Assembly: GCA_022702705.1 (NCBI GenBank)
Contig: CM040426.1
Location: 78,887,877 to 78,951,876 of the forward strand
Length of the DNA stretch: 64,000 nucleotides
Origin: Papilionanthe hookeriana x Papilionanthe teres
Taxonomy: Eukaryota > Streptophyta > Magnoliopsida > Asparagales > Orchidaceae
Direction of reading: 5' to 3'
Part shown: piece after piece, positions 47,641 to 59,037 of the stretch
Layout of the letters: each line of letters begins with the position of its first letter
How positions within the stretch are numbered: the first letter of the stretch is position 1
The notes under the pieces: generated by a model
Databases searched by the model: none
Told to the model about the DNA's origin: nothing
What the model saw: the letters and a program-made list of their open reading frames with translations, nothing else
Made by a program: the position numbers and the translations under genes

Positions 47641-47959
47641 ACTATTTTTTAATCTCTTTATCATATGGACTCTTTTGATAACAAATTAATCAAAAATTAG
47701 TCGAAGCATTAACGGGTCTGCATTGTAGTTGAGTGACGAGCGTGTTAGTCCAACACAACTGATTTGCTGTATTGAATATGAATTTTTATGTTAATCTGAT
47801 TATAAAATTTTCACTTATAAACCGGGCTTGCTTATATTAAAGCATTGAATCTCATGCTTAGTTCCAAAGTTTGAATTTGGCGAGCATCCGGCTATGTTTA
47901 TGTTGACTGAATCTTCAAATCCAGTAAATGGTCAAAATAGAAAGAGCTGTAACCCGCAT

Positions 47960-48655
47960 TAGGGCCGTTGTGGGAAAATTCTACTTGGCAAGGAAAAACA
48001 CAAAGAAGAAATGCAAAACAGAAACACGAGAAACACAAGCGAATTATGTGGTTCGATCCATAGGATCTACATCCACGGAAGGGGATCAAGAATCCAATCA
48101 CTAAGACAATAAAGAAGAATTACAAGGCTTATATATTAAGGAATGAATTCATCACTGCAGATCTCTCTCGAATCACATCGATCCAGCGATCTCGAAGAGC
48201 TCAAATGCTGCATGATCTCTCTCTCGAACAACCTCGACCCAAGATCTCCAAGATCATCCCCTCAATTCTTGAAGCCTCTCCCCTTCTTCCGTAACCAAAT
48301 GATTTCCTCCATTCCCCCCTCAATCTCTCAACAAGCCTCCCCATTATTTATAGCATAATGAGTTTTCCTATGTAGACCCGATTCACCTTAGAAGCTTCCA
48401 TCCCTCTTTAGTTACAATGTCTTAGTCAATAATTGAGAGTCATGACAACAAGGGCATTGGGCAGATCTCTCGACGGGCTCACCATGAGCCTAATAAGAAT
48501 GGACAGGATAGACTATGGAAAATAAAAAATTTTATCAGCCCGGCCCTGCCAAAGCAAACTTTAAATGAGAATGCTAGATTCAGCCAAAACCAACCTGCAG
48601 TTAATGCTCGGCCCAAAAAAATTCTTAGAAATAACATTCTCAATCACACACCTTC
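47960..48655 (-). repeat. Solo-LTR-like block
   Basis: The plus strand starts TGTGGGAAAATTCTACTT and carries AACACAAGCGAATTATGTGGTTCGATCC (abbreviated), the reverse complement of the R/U5 wording common in plant copia LTRs, then CT-rich DNA and a TTATTTATAG (inverse TATA) at about 48344-48353. No internal retroelement region adjoins it. The far end is uncertain. Confidence 0.45.
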
Positions 48656-48675
48656 GCAATTCGCTCCCTAATCTC

Positions 48676-48962
48676 GGAGAGATATTTACGTACTAAGAAC
48701 GACGTAGTTCTACATGCATACTCCCTCGAATAACCTCCCAATAACCTAATTATTGGGGGTTATTGAGAGGTTATTGGGATATTAACTCCAATAACCCCCC
48801 CCCCCTCCAATAACCTATTAATACCTTCCGTGATTCCGCGCTCATATTTTTTTGTGTTATTTGGAGATTTTGTGAAATTATTGAGGGTAATAATTCCGAT
48901 AACTCTGACATAACCGTCCAATACCATCTAATAACCCAGCAGAATTACGTAAATATTTTCCT
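48676..48962. mobile_element. Fold-back element FB-2, related to FB-1
   Basis: Ends GGAGAGATATTTACGTAC (left) and, read inward, GGAAAATATTTACGTAAT (right). The centre is made of CCAATAACC and GGTTATTGG words in both orientations, so it can fold on itself, and includes a run of about 10 C. Next to the left end is ACGTAGTTCTACATGC followed by ACTCCC, matching the ACGTAGAGCTACATGC then AGTCC stretch of FB-1. No coding capacity. Confidence 0.65.
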
Positions 48963-49232
48963 AGTGTCGCGCTTCGGATATCTCAATCGCCTAGCCTCTC
49001 GAGCCTTGAAGCGGCCTCTTATTCCTAGTCTCGAGGCCAACTCTCCTTCCTAGTCTCATTCGTTCACAGTTGGCTGACCGGCGATCCTCTGCATGTCCCC
49101 AGTCGGCGGCTTCTCGAACCAGGAGGCGAAGAAGCGGCCTATCTGCTGTCTTACTCTTACTACCTACTATTTAAAATATTTTGACTGGGTGTCTACTTTT
49201 TTATATTTGTAGTTAAGTATGGCTAGGGGATA

Positions 49233-49601
49233 ATGAATAAATTAGTCTCAAAAAGCGTATTTTATGGTGTCATGTTTGCCCGTCTCCATTTTTATTTGCT
49301 CTCTCTTTTCATTTTATTGTTTAGATCCAGTGGGATTTGTGACCCTCGTTTGTTCAATGGCTTTAAACATCATGAAAACTTGGCTTTCCTTCTTCTCACG
49401 TTTTCTTTAGTAATTGGGGATGTCTCCAGGACATGGATTGCAGGTGAAGAAAGAATTGCAGTCAAGTCGGAAAGAGATTGTTGTGTCTGCCTTTCGAGCT
49501 TGGATGAACGAGATGGAACGAGGAAGTTGGTGTTAGATATGCATGAGCTGCTTAGCGGTGTTTTCTATGTATCAGGGTGTTTTCTCTGTATCGACTGCTG
49601 A
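49233..49601 (+). pseudogene. Possible RING-finger gene fragment
   Basis: A 122-residue frame with an N-terminal hydrophobic segment (LHFYLLSLFILLF) and RDCCVCLSSLDERDGTRKL, resembling the first Cys pair of plant RING-H2 ubiquitin ligases. The following C-H-x-x-C part of a RING is not present in this or neighbouring frames. It may be a captured or decayed fragment, or a chance resemblance. No neighbouring exons were recognised. Confidence 0.25.
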
Positions 49602-49641
49602 GTGGTGTTTCTTTTTGCATATGTAATATTTAATATTTGAG

Positions 49642-50657
49642 TGCTATTGATACGACACCAATAAATTTTCATTATTCAGCATGAATTTTGAGGCATGACA
49701 TAAATCTCGGTGCAATCTTTCGAGTAAAAAACATTCAAATCTTGATAAAAAATCATCTAGAACTCCGATTTCAGAAAACTTTAGTCAAACCGGCCGACTC
49801 GATGAGACGAGCCTAATGATATAAAAACCAGTCCGTCAGAGTCGAATCGAGCTCGTATCGAGTCATTAAACTACTCATGAAAGATTTCTGGACAAATTTA
49901 GAAGGTCAAACAGATGTCGACACTAGCAAGCCTATACTCAAATCGAGCGTCTCGACAAGATAAATCCAACTAGCTTAGGATCAATCAATTCCGACATCGT
50001 TAAGGCCATCAAATGCCCCTTAAAAGCCGTCTGATCAAGGGAAGCCCTCTAGATCGTCCGATCACAATGGCTACATTTATCGCACCTAAAACACTATAAA
50101 TAAACCCTCAAACTTCATGTGAGGAGGGGGCTAAAGACTAGAGAAAGCTTGAGGCATTGAGGAGAAGCTGCAACTTAGCACCACCACCGACCGTCGTCGG
50201 CCACCGGGTCATCGACCACCGCTGACCTCCGTCGACCCCTGTCGATCTCCGTTGATCACTGTCGACCACCATCGACCATCACTTATCGTCGTCAACTACG
50301 GTCGATCTCCATCGTCGACAGTCACCGAACACTATTGACCTCCGCCAACCGTCGTTGACCACCGCTAATCACCATCATCAATTACCACCAACTAGACGAT
50401 GTCAATCGACACTGTAATCTGAAGAATATAATCACTCTTTCCGTTTGTGGGATAAGGGATTATTGTAATCATCAATCAATAGTGGATTTTCGCAACTGGG
50501 CCAGGCCCCGTGGTTTTTCCCTTTACGGTATTCCCACGTAAAAACTTTTGGAGTCGTCGTTGTTTGCTTTATTTTTCATCTGTGTGTGTGTTGAATTCTC
50601 GTACAACACTGAGACCATAAATCTGTTACTATAACGCCGCAAATTTTTTAGCACGCA
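49642..50657 (+). repeat. LTR-like repeat R1, copy 3
   Basis: Full set of R1 landmarks: AATAAATTTTCAT near the start, CGACTCGATGAGACGAGCC, TAGAAGGTCAAACAGATG, AATTCCGACATCGTTAAGG, CACTATAAATAAACC (TATA), a long degenerate GTCGACCACC run (50175-50400), TTCCCACGTAAAAACTTTTGG, and the ending TAGCACGCA. The run is much longer here than in the other copies. Confidence 0.7.
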
Positions 50658-51179
50658 TTAGTTTGCCTATGTCTGTGTGAAGCTCTCAATCCCACTACTG
50701 AAGTACTTGCTCAATTTCCTACACGACAAACAGAGACAACGGAGCACGTCACTCCAACACCTATCTTTCCAAGGAGTATTCACGAAGTCAAGGGCATGTT
50801 CCCATCCTGGAACACGCTATCCTGCCAACAATGGGGTTTCAGGTCCTTCTATGGAAAAACCCATGTGAAGAATGGAAGAGTCTCAATTGCAGATCATTCA
50901 ACTTCTACGTGGGACCCAACAACCACCGATGAACGAAACTCGTTTACGATTAAATCTGCGACATACGAGAGACATGCCCGGAGGAACTCGTACCGCCCCC
51001 CTCCCCAAGAAGGAACACTTCCCGTACCGAACACGAGCTTCCTGATTCCACTTCAACTCCTACTATGGATCTTCTATTTCTTTCGAAGGATTATTTTTCT
51101 ATTCAACTTCAATTATGTTGAAGATTTCAAGTTTGTTTTACTATGAGGCCTTGGTTTATAAATAGTAGACCCTTTCTTT
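50658..51179. other. Intergenic, nothing recognised
   Basis: Two short open frames (50677-50868 and 50796-51146) of no known family. Possibly the start of the LINE that follows. Confidence 0.4.
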
Positions 51180-52690
51180 TCAAGAAATGATCACCTGTTT
51201 TTCAACCAGTTAAGGAGGATTTTAAAGAAGTACATATACGAGTCAAACTCAATCTTCCCATCTATTATTTTTGTCTAAAAAGAGGATTTTCATAATTTAC
51301 CACTAGATGTTGATCATCTTTCTACAATGGATTATAGACTTACATTTGTCAGATTTAACATCCAGATTAATATGAATTTGGAATTTACTGATTCAATTAT
51401 GCTTAATGTTAGAGGGCAAGATTTAACTATCCCAGTCATTTATGAATGGAAACCATATTCTTGTAAGGTCCTTTTCCACCTTTGCACATTCTCACACAAA
51501 TTATCCCAAATCCTCTAATTTTAAAACTGCTCATGTTCTGCCTACTTTTAGAGGTAGAAGTAAAACAAGAATAGGCAAGGTGTGAGTGTTCAAAGAAGCA
51601 AGCGTAAGGCCCCACCTTTTGGCCTACATCCCCATTCTTCTATCCATATTTCTTCTCGCACTCAAGACTTGAATGTCTTAGTTGATGAATCTTGTGTAGA
51701 TTCTACTAATGATAACTAAGAAAATGATCTTATTTCTAATAAAACTTCTTTATCTCTTGTTATTCTAAATCATATGGATATTTTTTCTTCTGATCATTCT
51801 AAAAAATCTAGCACACATTATTTCCCATCCACCCTTCCAAACTTACCTCCTCTTACTGGTAATTCTTCTCCTAATAGAATGTTATTAACGTCTTCTTCAC
51901 TTCCTTCTTACTCCAAGGTCAAGAAGGGCTGGCCTAAGGAAGGGAATGGTGTTTTGAAATAATTTCCTAACATTCTTTCTTGGAAAGTTAAAGAGCTCAA
52001 CAATGAGGCTCGTACTGTTGATTGTAGAAAACCTTTTGAAGACTATAGGCTTAACATTTTGTTTGTTGGAGACAAAAACTCCTGATTCTTATTTTCTTGA
52101 TAACTTTTTGTTGAACTGGTTCGAGATTTTTCATTATGAGGATGGTATTAATAATCTTAATACTATTGGTAACAAAGGAATTTGGTTAAAATGGAATTCT
52201 TTCGTTTCAACTTTCACTACTTTGGACATTAATGCTCAATAAATTCATGGTTTGTTTCTTATTACTACTTTATTTTTTTTTATATTACAGTTACTTATGC
52301 TGACAAGACTGTTTAATTGAGGAAATTTTTATGGAGCTCCATTTCTTCTTCGGTTGTTCATGTTCAATATCCTTGGGTCTTTCGAGAGATTTTAATTATA
52401 TACCTTGTTTAGAAGAAAATATTGGGGCTCTATTTTTTTTACGACTAAGCTCATTGAATTTAATAATTGCATTCTTGATTTTGATTTTTTGAATTCCAAA
52501 TTACAGGTTTTTCTTTCAATCGGTTCAATTATCAACTCAAAATCCCATCAAATATTTGTTAGATAGATCATTATATAATTTCTTTGGTTGGAGGCTTTTT
52601 CCTCATTCCAATTTCAAGGTGCTAGACTTTTATTCTTCTAACCATGCTCCAATCTATGTTTGTTTGGGTTCTTCCTTCTAAGCCTAGAAG
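51180..52690 (+). mobile_element. Decayed LINE (L1-type) ORF1 end and endonuclease
   Basis: In order: an ORF1-like segment (RGQDLTIPVIYEWKPYSCK, about 51410-51470); the endonuclease start (FPNILSWKVKELNN, about 51963-52005); LLETKTPDSYFLDNF with a GIWLKWNS segment (52060-52200); then about 52560-52680 an endonuclease end with SNHAPI in place of the usual SDHAPI. Stops and frame changes separate the pieces. It differs from the 45.9-47.6 kb fragment, which covers the other end of a LINE. Confidence 0.65.
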
Positions 52691-53066
52691 TAGATTTCTA
52701 TTGTAAGTCATCAACTAACAATGACAATAATCATCACCCTTCCTAAATCATTTGTTCTTAGTCAAGACTATATGTTGCCAGTAGCTATTTCACAACATTA
52801 TTCACCATCTTTATAAAATATAATCTTTAACAATTTATTACGTGGAATTATGCCTCAGTCAAAAGAGAGATCACCATAATATTGAACATAAATTATTTCA
52901 ATTAGTTTATGCCTCATGAATTTTCACTGTCATAACATAAAAAGATATTTCTTAAGCTATTTAGAGATTTTCATCAACATTAGAATAATAAACTATCACA
53001 TACAACACATAATTCTTAAAAAGAAAAAAAAAGGAAAAAAATTAAGCATTTCATAGGTTTGTAAAG
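52691..53066. other. Intergenic, nothing recognised
   Basis: AT-rich, no gene or repeat relationship recognised. Confidence 0.55.
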
Positions 53067-53074
53067 TTAGGGCT

Positions 53075-53668
53075 AGGGGTATAAACGAACCGAACACGAA
53101 CAAACAGAGCTTGTGTTTGTGTTCGGTTCGTTTGAAATTTAGTTTGTTTGAAATAAGCTCGTGTTCGAAATTGTTCGTGAAATCACTGTTCGTGTTCGTT
53201 TCTTAACAAACGAGTCGAACACGAGCCGAACACGAGCTGTTCGCGAACGATGAGCCAGTTTAACAGCCATAATATTATTATATTTAAATAATATATCATA
53301 TTAATTATATAACTTATATTATATAAATATATAATATCTATATTAAGTATATTACTAAGATAGTATATTAACATATTATTATTATTAATTATTATATATT
53401 ATAATTCATAAAATTTAATTTTTTAAAATATAATAAATTTTTTATATATAATTATTTTAATTTATTTTATATTTCGAACAATAACAATTCGAACACGAAC
53501 GAAGGCATCACTATTCGCGTTTGATTCATTTAACTTACAGAACGAAAAAAAAAAAAATATTCTTGTTCGTCTCATTTACTTATCGAACAAATAAAACATG
53601 AACTCCTTGACGAATCGAACACGAACTTCTTAACGAATCGAACACAAACTCTTTGCTTACAGCCCTAA
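53075..53668. mobile_element. hAT-like MITE with possible 8-bp target duplication
   Basis: Starts AGGGGTATAAACGAACC and ends TTGCTTACAGCCCTAA. TTAGGGCT stands on both sides (53067-53074 and 53669-53676), consistent with an 8-bp hAT duplication, though the word also resembles the terminal repeat itself. GAACACGA words are clustered at both ends, with an AT-rich centre. It lies about 0.2 kb beyond the 3' end of the oxidase gene. Confidence 0.65.
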
Positions 53669-53898
53669 TTAGGGCTATACTATGAATCATGAAGATTAGT
53701 CTGGCTAAAATAATTGAACTCCTCGCATCACATCATCCACTACAAAATTAAACTTTAAAAACATTTATAATAACAGAAAGAATCATTATACCGGACCACA
53801 TCATCTTAGACAACTCGTAACAAATCAAAACTTATAAATTATTGCATCCACCACCAATTATACACATCGAACATATTTTATTATCTTCACTGTCCTTC

Positions 53899-55533
53899 CT
53901 ACAACACCAACTGTACCCATTTGGCCTCACTGGCCACTCCTTGATTAACGGCAAAAGCCATGTAATAACCCGGCGGCGCCACCCTCCCATCCGGTGGCGC
54001 AGTGCACCCAATTTGATAAACATGTCTTGCTTCATCACCGCTCAGCTCCACCGCAGCCGACACTACCAGTTTCACCAATCGCTGCCCTTGCGAGAATGAG
54101 TGCGTCGAGAATGGCGCACTCGCCAAATTCACCTCTACAATACCTACCAATGGCAGCTCCACCGACACTTCCACATTGAAAGTTTCTCCATACCCCACCT
54201 TCTCCGGCGACACCAGAATTTCCGGCCGGAGATTTCTCCTGTCCGGGGACAAATACTCTGGCGAAAAAGCTTCAAGCCTCAATTCTGTCGAAAACTCGAC
54301 ATTGAATCGGTAGAAGTAATGCGGGTTACTGCCAGCGACCAGCACTCTACCGTCCGGTAAAAGGTTGGCAGTCGAGTGGTACATTCGGGGTATTGTGGTT
54401 GGGGTAAGCGTCATGAATCGGAGTCCGATAGGTTGATCTGGCCGGTAAAGAAGCGGGTAGAAGCAGGGCTGGGTGGCCATCTCGAACCCTTGCGAACCAG
54501 CCATCGCACCGTTGATTATAAGCACATCACCAGTGGGAAGCATCACCATGTCCCCCATGATCCGTGGATACGGCATTTCTTCCATGACCCAAATCGATTC
54601 AGGGTCGCTTGCGGTGATTCGGCCGCAGGAGGTATCAGCCTGTGCGTCGGTATCCCTATGGAGGAAAGCTCCGAACTGAGCGCCACCGCAGACAACTATT
54701 TCAGCGTGCAAGTAGCCACCGCCGGTGGGTTCAAGGGCGAGCATCGCGGAGGAACCGGCCGAAGGGTAGCTTCGAGGTCCGCCGGGGATTGGCGGATACT
54801 CGCGAAGAACGGTGCCGGCGTACACGTCGTAGAGGACGGCACGGGAGTTAGCGAAGACGAAGAGGTGGCCATCAGGTAGGAGATGGACGAAAGGATAAAG
54901 ATTATCCATTTGGGAATCTTCAGCGGCGGCCAGGAAAGGAAAGAGGCGTAATGGCCGTGAAGGAGGGTAGAATTCGACGGAAGGAGATGCACGGCCGCCG
55001 ACGATTATTACGGAACCGTCTGGAAGGATTTGGTTGGTGGCGTACCAGCGACCGACGGCGAGGAGAGGGGAATGGAGTTCGCGCCAGTCGCAGGGGAGGT
55101 TAGGAGCGCAAGGAGAGAAGGTGCGGAGGCGGCGGAGGCCGTCGAAGTCGCCACCGGTTTGGAGGAGAGTGCCGTCAGGAAGAAATTGGCCAGAGGAGCA
55201 CCAGGTGTCGGATAGGATGGAGAGGGGGAGGAGGGAGAGGGTGGAGGGGTTGAACAGGGCGGAGTGGGCGGTGCAGTCTATGCGGGGGAGAGAGCGGTCT
55301 TTGGGATCGTGGCGGCAGTGGCCGGCGGGGAGGTGGAGTTGAGAAGGACCGATGTCGGTGCGGTCGAGGAGGACGACAGTGCCAAAGCGGGTGACGGCGG
55401 TGTGCATCGATGCGATGCCGGCATTCTCGAGCAGTAGCTCCCAATGGCCGGGGAGCTGGGCAAGCGAGAGAAACGGGAGGGAAAATAGTATGAGAAAGTG
55501 GGAGAAGAGGAGGTGAATGGTACTGTGCCTCAT
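53899..55533 (-). CDS. GLOX: Glyoxal/aldehyde oxidase-like copper-radical oxidase, single exon
   Basis: Predicted secreted enzyme that oxidises simple aldehydes to acids and releases hydrogen peroxide at the cell wall. It has 544 residues and no intron, the usual plant length. A signal peptide covers about residues 1-25 (LILFSLPFLSLA). The N-terminal beta-propeller domain spans about 35-415, and the C-terminal domain (DUF1929 type) about 430-544. Residues matching the fungal active site are all present: Cys112 (DTWCSSG) and Tyr164 (GRWYATN) for the cross-linked radical, and Tyr385, His386 (RMYHSTAN) and His478 (FSTHSF) for copper. Repeated LPDG-loop-VGG-type motifs mark the blades. An in-frame Met at 55644 would add 37 residues before the signal peptide; the internal start at 55533 is preferred because it places the signal at the N-terminus. 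The gene is markedly GC-richer than its surroundings. Confidence 0.93.
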   Translation of the reverse strand: MRHSTIHLLFSHFLILFSLPFLSLAQLPGHWELLLENAGIASMHTAVTRFGTVVLLDRTDIGPSQLHLPAGHCRHDPKDRSLPRIDCTAHSALFNPSTLSLLPLSILSDTWCSSGQFLPDGTLLQTGGDFDGLRRLRTFSPCAPNLPCDWRELHSPLLAVGRWYATNQILPDGSVIIVGGRASPSVEFYPPSRPLRLFPFLAAAEDSQMDNLYPFVHLLPDGHLFVFANSRAVLYDVYAGTVLREYPPIPGGPRSYPSAGSSAMLALEPTGGGYLHAEIVVCGGAQFGAFLHRDTDAQADTSCGRITASDPESIWVMEEMPYPRIMGDMVMLPTGDVLIINGAMAGSQGFEMATQPCFYPLLYRPDQPIGLRFMTLTPTTIPRMYHSTANLLPDGRVLVAGSNPHYFYRFNVEFSTELRLEAFSPEYLSPDRRNLRPEILVSPEKVGYGETFNVEVSVELPLVGIVEVNLASAPFSTHSFSQGQRLVKLVVSAAVELSGDEARHVYQIGCTAPPDGRVAPPGYYMAFAVNQGVASEAKWVQLVL

Positions 55534-55767
55534 AACGCTGTTGAATAATGCCGTGGAAGGAAATTGACCAGATGGGAGATTGAAGAACGAGACGCAGAGT
55601 GGATCGAGGAGATAAACAAAGAAAGGAAGGAGGGGGGAGTGCACTGGCTATTGTACCTCCGTTTGTTTATTCATCAGCAGGGAACTAAAAAGGGCCTTCC
55701 CATTCTGAATCACACATGCTTAAATGAACTACTCCATAAAACGGAATCTCTTTTTTATAATTATTAT

Positions 55768-56874
55768 TGTTGAATAAATTTTCATCATCTGTTAGAAATC
55801 TGAAAGTATAATATAAATCTCAAAATAATTTTTGAATAAAGAAGATTCAAATTTTAGTCAAATTTTAATTAAAATTATCCAAAGCATTGATTTAGCAGAC
55901 TTATAGTCGAGTAGACTGGCTCAACGAGACTAACATAATGATATCAAAATTGGTGCGTTCTGAATCAAATCAAAAAGTTGAGATCCAACCATTAAGCTAT
56001 TTTTATAAACTTATGATGCCGAAGTGAAATAAATTTGAAATCATTTAACTCTAATAAAGTAATATCATTTTTTATACAATAAGCAAATAAATTTGAAATC
56101 TAACAAGCATATAATTAAAATCGAGCATCTCGGCATGAAAAATCCAACAAGTCTAATATTGCTCAATTTCAACACCAACAAGATACTAATACTATCGAAT
56201 CAAAGGAATATGTCAAGATCGTCCAATAAGGTGGTTTAGATTTTTTCCTTATTTATAGGAAAGTTTCTCTTAAACATTATAAGTAGAGTCATGTCCCTTC
56301 TTTGAGAGGGTATAAACATTGAATTAGTGGAATATCAAAACTTAGAGGTGAAGGAATTGAACCCAGTGTTATACACCGAAGATCCAGTGAACGCAACCTA
56401 CTCTTGCAGCCATTAGCCATCGTCGATTACCGCTCACTAGTCATCATTGACCACCATCAGCCATCACCAACTCCTTGTGATGAAATTCCTTACAGATCAT
56501 AACGTGCAATGCAAAATCCGAGTATACGGTGTGAAACACCGATGCACCTCGAAAACAATGTATTGAAGTTGCAACAGCTATTCCCAACTGCAACAACTCC
56601 TGACTATTGTGCAAGGAATAGTACATTGAAGAACTGTGTAGTCATTTCCTACTTATGATACAAAGACCTGTGTGTAATCACTGATTCCTATATTGGATTG
56701 TTCTGGCTAGTCCAGGCCCCGTGATTTTTTTCTCCGTTCCGATTTTTTCATGTGAAAACTTATGATGTTTCTACTTATCACTTTGATTATCTAAGTTTGT
56801 GATGGATTCTCGTGTCATGCTAAGATGACAATTCATTACTTTACCATCGTGAATTCTATAGTACACTGCTCGCA
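55768..56874 (+). repeat. LTR-like repeat R1, copy 4
   Basis: Starts TGTTGAATAAATTTTCATC and ends CTGCTCGCA. It keeps the R1 order with more changes: GGCTCAACGAGACTAACATAATG (abbreviated), CATTATAAGTAGAGTC (TATA position), a short GTCATCATTGACCACCATC-like stretch, TTTTTTCATGTGAAAACTTATG. It begins about 235 bases upstream of the oxidase start codon and points away from the gene. Confidence 0.65.
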
Positions 56875-59037
56875 TTAATTTTTGATGTCGCGAGTGTAGA
56901 ATGTCCACTCGAGCACTATGGAACCTTGTTTGATGCATGCATTGATTCTCTTTGTGCAAGACATCCATTTGAGACCCTCCGACACGTGTTGAGGGAGGCA
57001 TGTTGTCGGGTCGTTAACTGTTAGACTTTCACATTCACTCAGGCGAAGGTCGATCGCATTACATCAGTTAGACGGCTTCGAACTGACGATAGATTTCGTT
57101 TAGACGTACGCGCGCGAAGCAAACTCAAATTTGTCTTAAACGTCAACAAGCTTGTCCAGATGACCCCAGATCGTGAAACAGACTGTGCGATCGCATCCAG
57201 AACATCGATTTTGCCCAGGGAGGACATCCAGTTTGATGAGGTTCCATGTATGAGCAAAAAATGTGTAAATAAAGAAATATTTACTTAAAATTAAAATATA
57301 ATAAAAAAAAGGAATTAAAGGGATTTAATCCCCATCTCATGCAAAATCAAAAACAAAAAAAAACCTCGATTTTCCTTCAAGCGATGCCCTAAAAAGGTCG
57401 CTCCCTCTCTCAGTCGTGAGTTCGATGCGCCCTCCTCCTACATCGACACGTCTCTTCGCCGGCGACCGCATCTTGGCCGACTTCACACCATCATAGAAGC
57501 TCCTATCAATGGTCGAAGTCCAGCGGTCTTCCTTCCTGTTGAAGCTGCATGCATATTGTGGTGTGCCAGAAGCCCACACTCGCCCGCACCACACACGGCC
57601 TACTGGGCCTGCTCTCTAGCGACCCTCATCGTTTGCCAACCCACTCCCTCTCCCTCTCCAAGCGGCAAAGGTCTTCTCAAATTTTCAAGTATAAAAGGGC
57701 TGCATTCCCTAGCCGCACGTGACACCTCTCAGCCTGATCCTTGTTGGCGGCCTGCCCTTGAAACTGATCTCCCGTCACCGACGGCCTCACCTAACCAGCG
57801 TCGCTCCTCACTGTCGGTAAGCTGCTCAGAGGTTCTTCCACTCTCAATTTGGTGATTCCTTAGCCTGGCTCCTCCTTCAGCTCGCTGACCAACGCTGCTG
57901 ACAGTGTGGTCCTATCGGTCGCCTCCCCATTTCTTGGGCAGTAGTCCCACGTCATCGTCTCATACTGTCGGCTTATCTCCGGTGACTGAAGCTCTTACCG
58001 ACATCCAATCTTTCTCATCAATATATGCGTAGATCATATTTTTGTATGTTGTGATATTCATTTTAGATACTTATATACTTACTCATTTACTTTTTTTGTG
58101 CATATCATGCGATGTGCGTTGGCACGTGGTCTAAACGCCAACATTTCGGGCAAGCAAAGAGCACGCTTCATTGACATTATAGTGGTGAGAATCCTTCTAG
58201 ACTCTTTTTTTTAAATTCCTAGGGCCCCTCGATCTGGATTAAATAAGCTAGGTTACAATTTTTGGAGTTCCTAGAGAAAACCCCATAGGTTACGAGCTTT
58301 GTGTTTCCCCACGCGAATCCTATGAGCAAAATCTATAATTTTTCATTTCTAGCATGAAATCTCAATGCCTTGGGTCATTGTAACTTCGTGTTTGTGTCGG
58401 AGATTCCATTCCCACGATGGAGGGGAATGAAATCCGTCATTTGGGTGTAGAGAATAGAAAGTGCCATGACTTTAACATTCCCTAAGCCACGAAGACTTTT
58501 CCTATGGGATTTCTTCATGTCGAGCAAACAGAGGCAGTCACTCGTCACTTTGTGGAAATGCCCACTTCACTCTATTAACTACCCTTAGAGAGACTCATCG
58601 GGTCAACCCGATCAATTTGATTGACCGTATTTGTTGAATGTTTCATCATCACATGTTTGTTTCACATCGCATGCATTAACACATTCACACTTGCACCCTA
58701 TCGTGCATTTATGAGCATACATCCTCATACGCTTTTAACGAGTGTTTGTGCCTCTCTCAAGTTTATCACTCTATAGACTTGCTCCGTGACATTTTTGCGT
58801 CACGGTGCCCTACATTAGTAGTGTTCACACTCACAATCATATCCTATAATCTGTTTGGTTTGCATGACATCTTGCATGATCATAACTTGCATGTTTGAGT
58901 TTGCTTGAGTCATTGTCCACACACACTCATTACAGACATACATATGCCCTATTTGAGGGTGGCTTGCACACCAAGCCCTACACAGTAAGAATTACTTCAC
59001 CTTCTCTTATTACGACACCACATTAGACTGTCGTAGG
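56875..59037. other. Intergenic, no gene recognised
   Basis: Moderately GC-rich DNA around 57340-57990 with several short frames (57337-57594 minus, 57556-57855 plus) lacking recognisable domains. The rest is AT-rich. It may belong to large retroelements, but I see no diagnostic motif. Confidence 0.45.

Noticed and set aside
53994..55463. Plus-strand and other-frame open frames up to 167 residues across the oxidase
   Set aside because: They are shadows of the GC-rich oxidase coding region and have no independent similarity.
55534..55644. Upstream in-frame Met of the oxidase as translation start
   Set aside because: It would place 37 extra residues before a good signal peptide; the internal Met gives the usual length and N-terminal signal.
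57556..57855. 99-residue proline/serine-rich frame as a gene
   Set aside because: There is no recognisable domain, signal or intron structure, and a comparable frame is open on the opposite strand.
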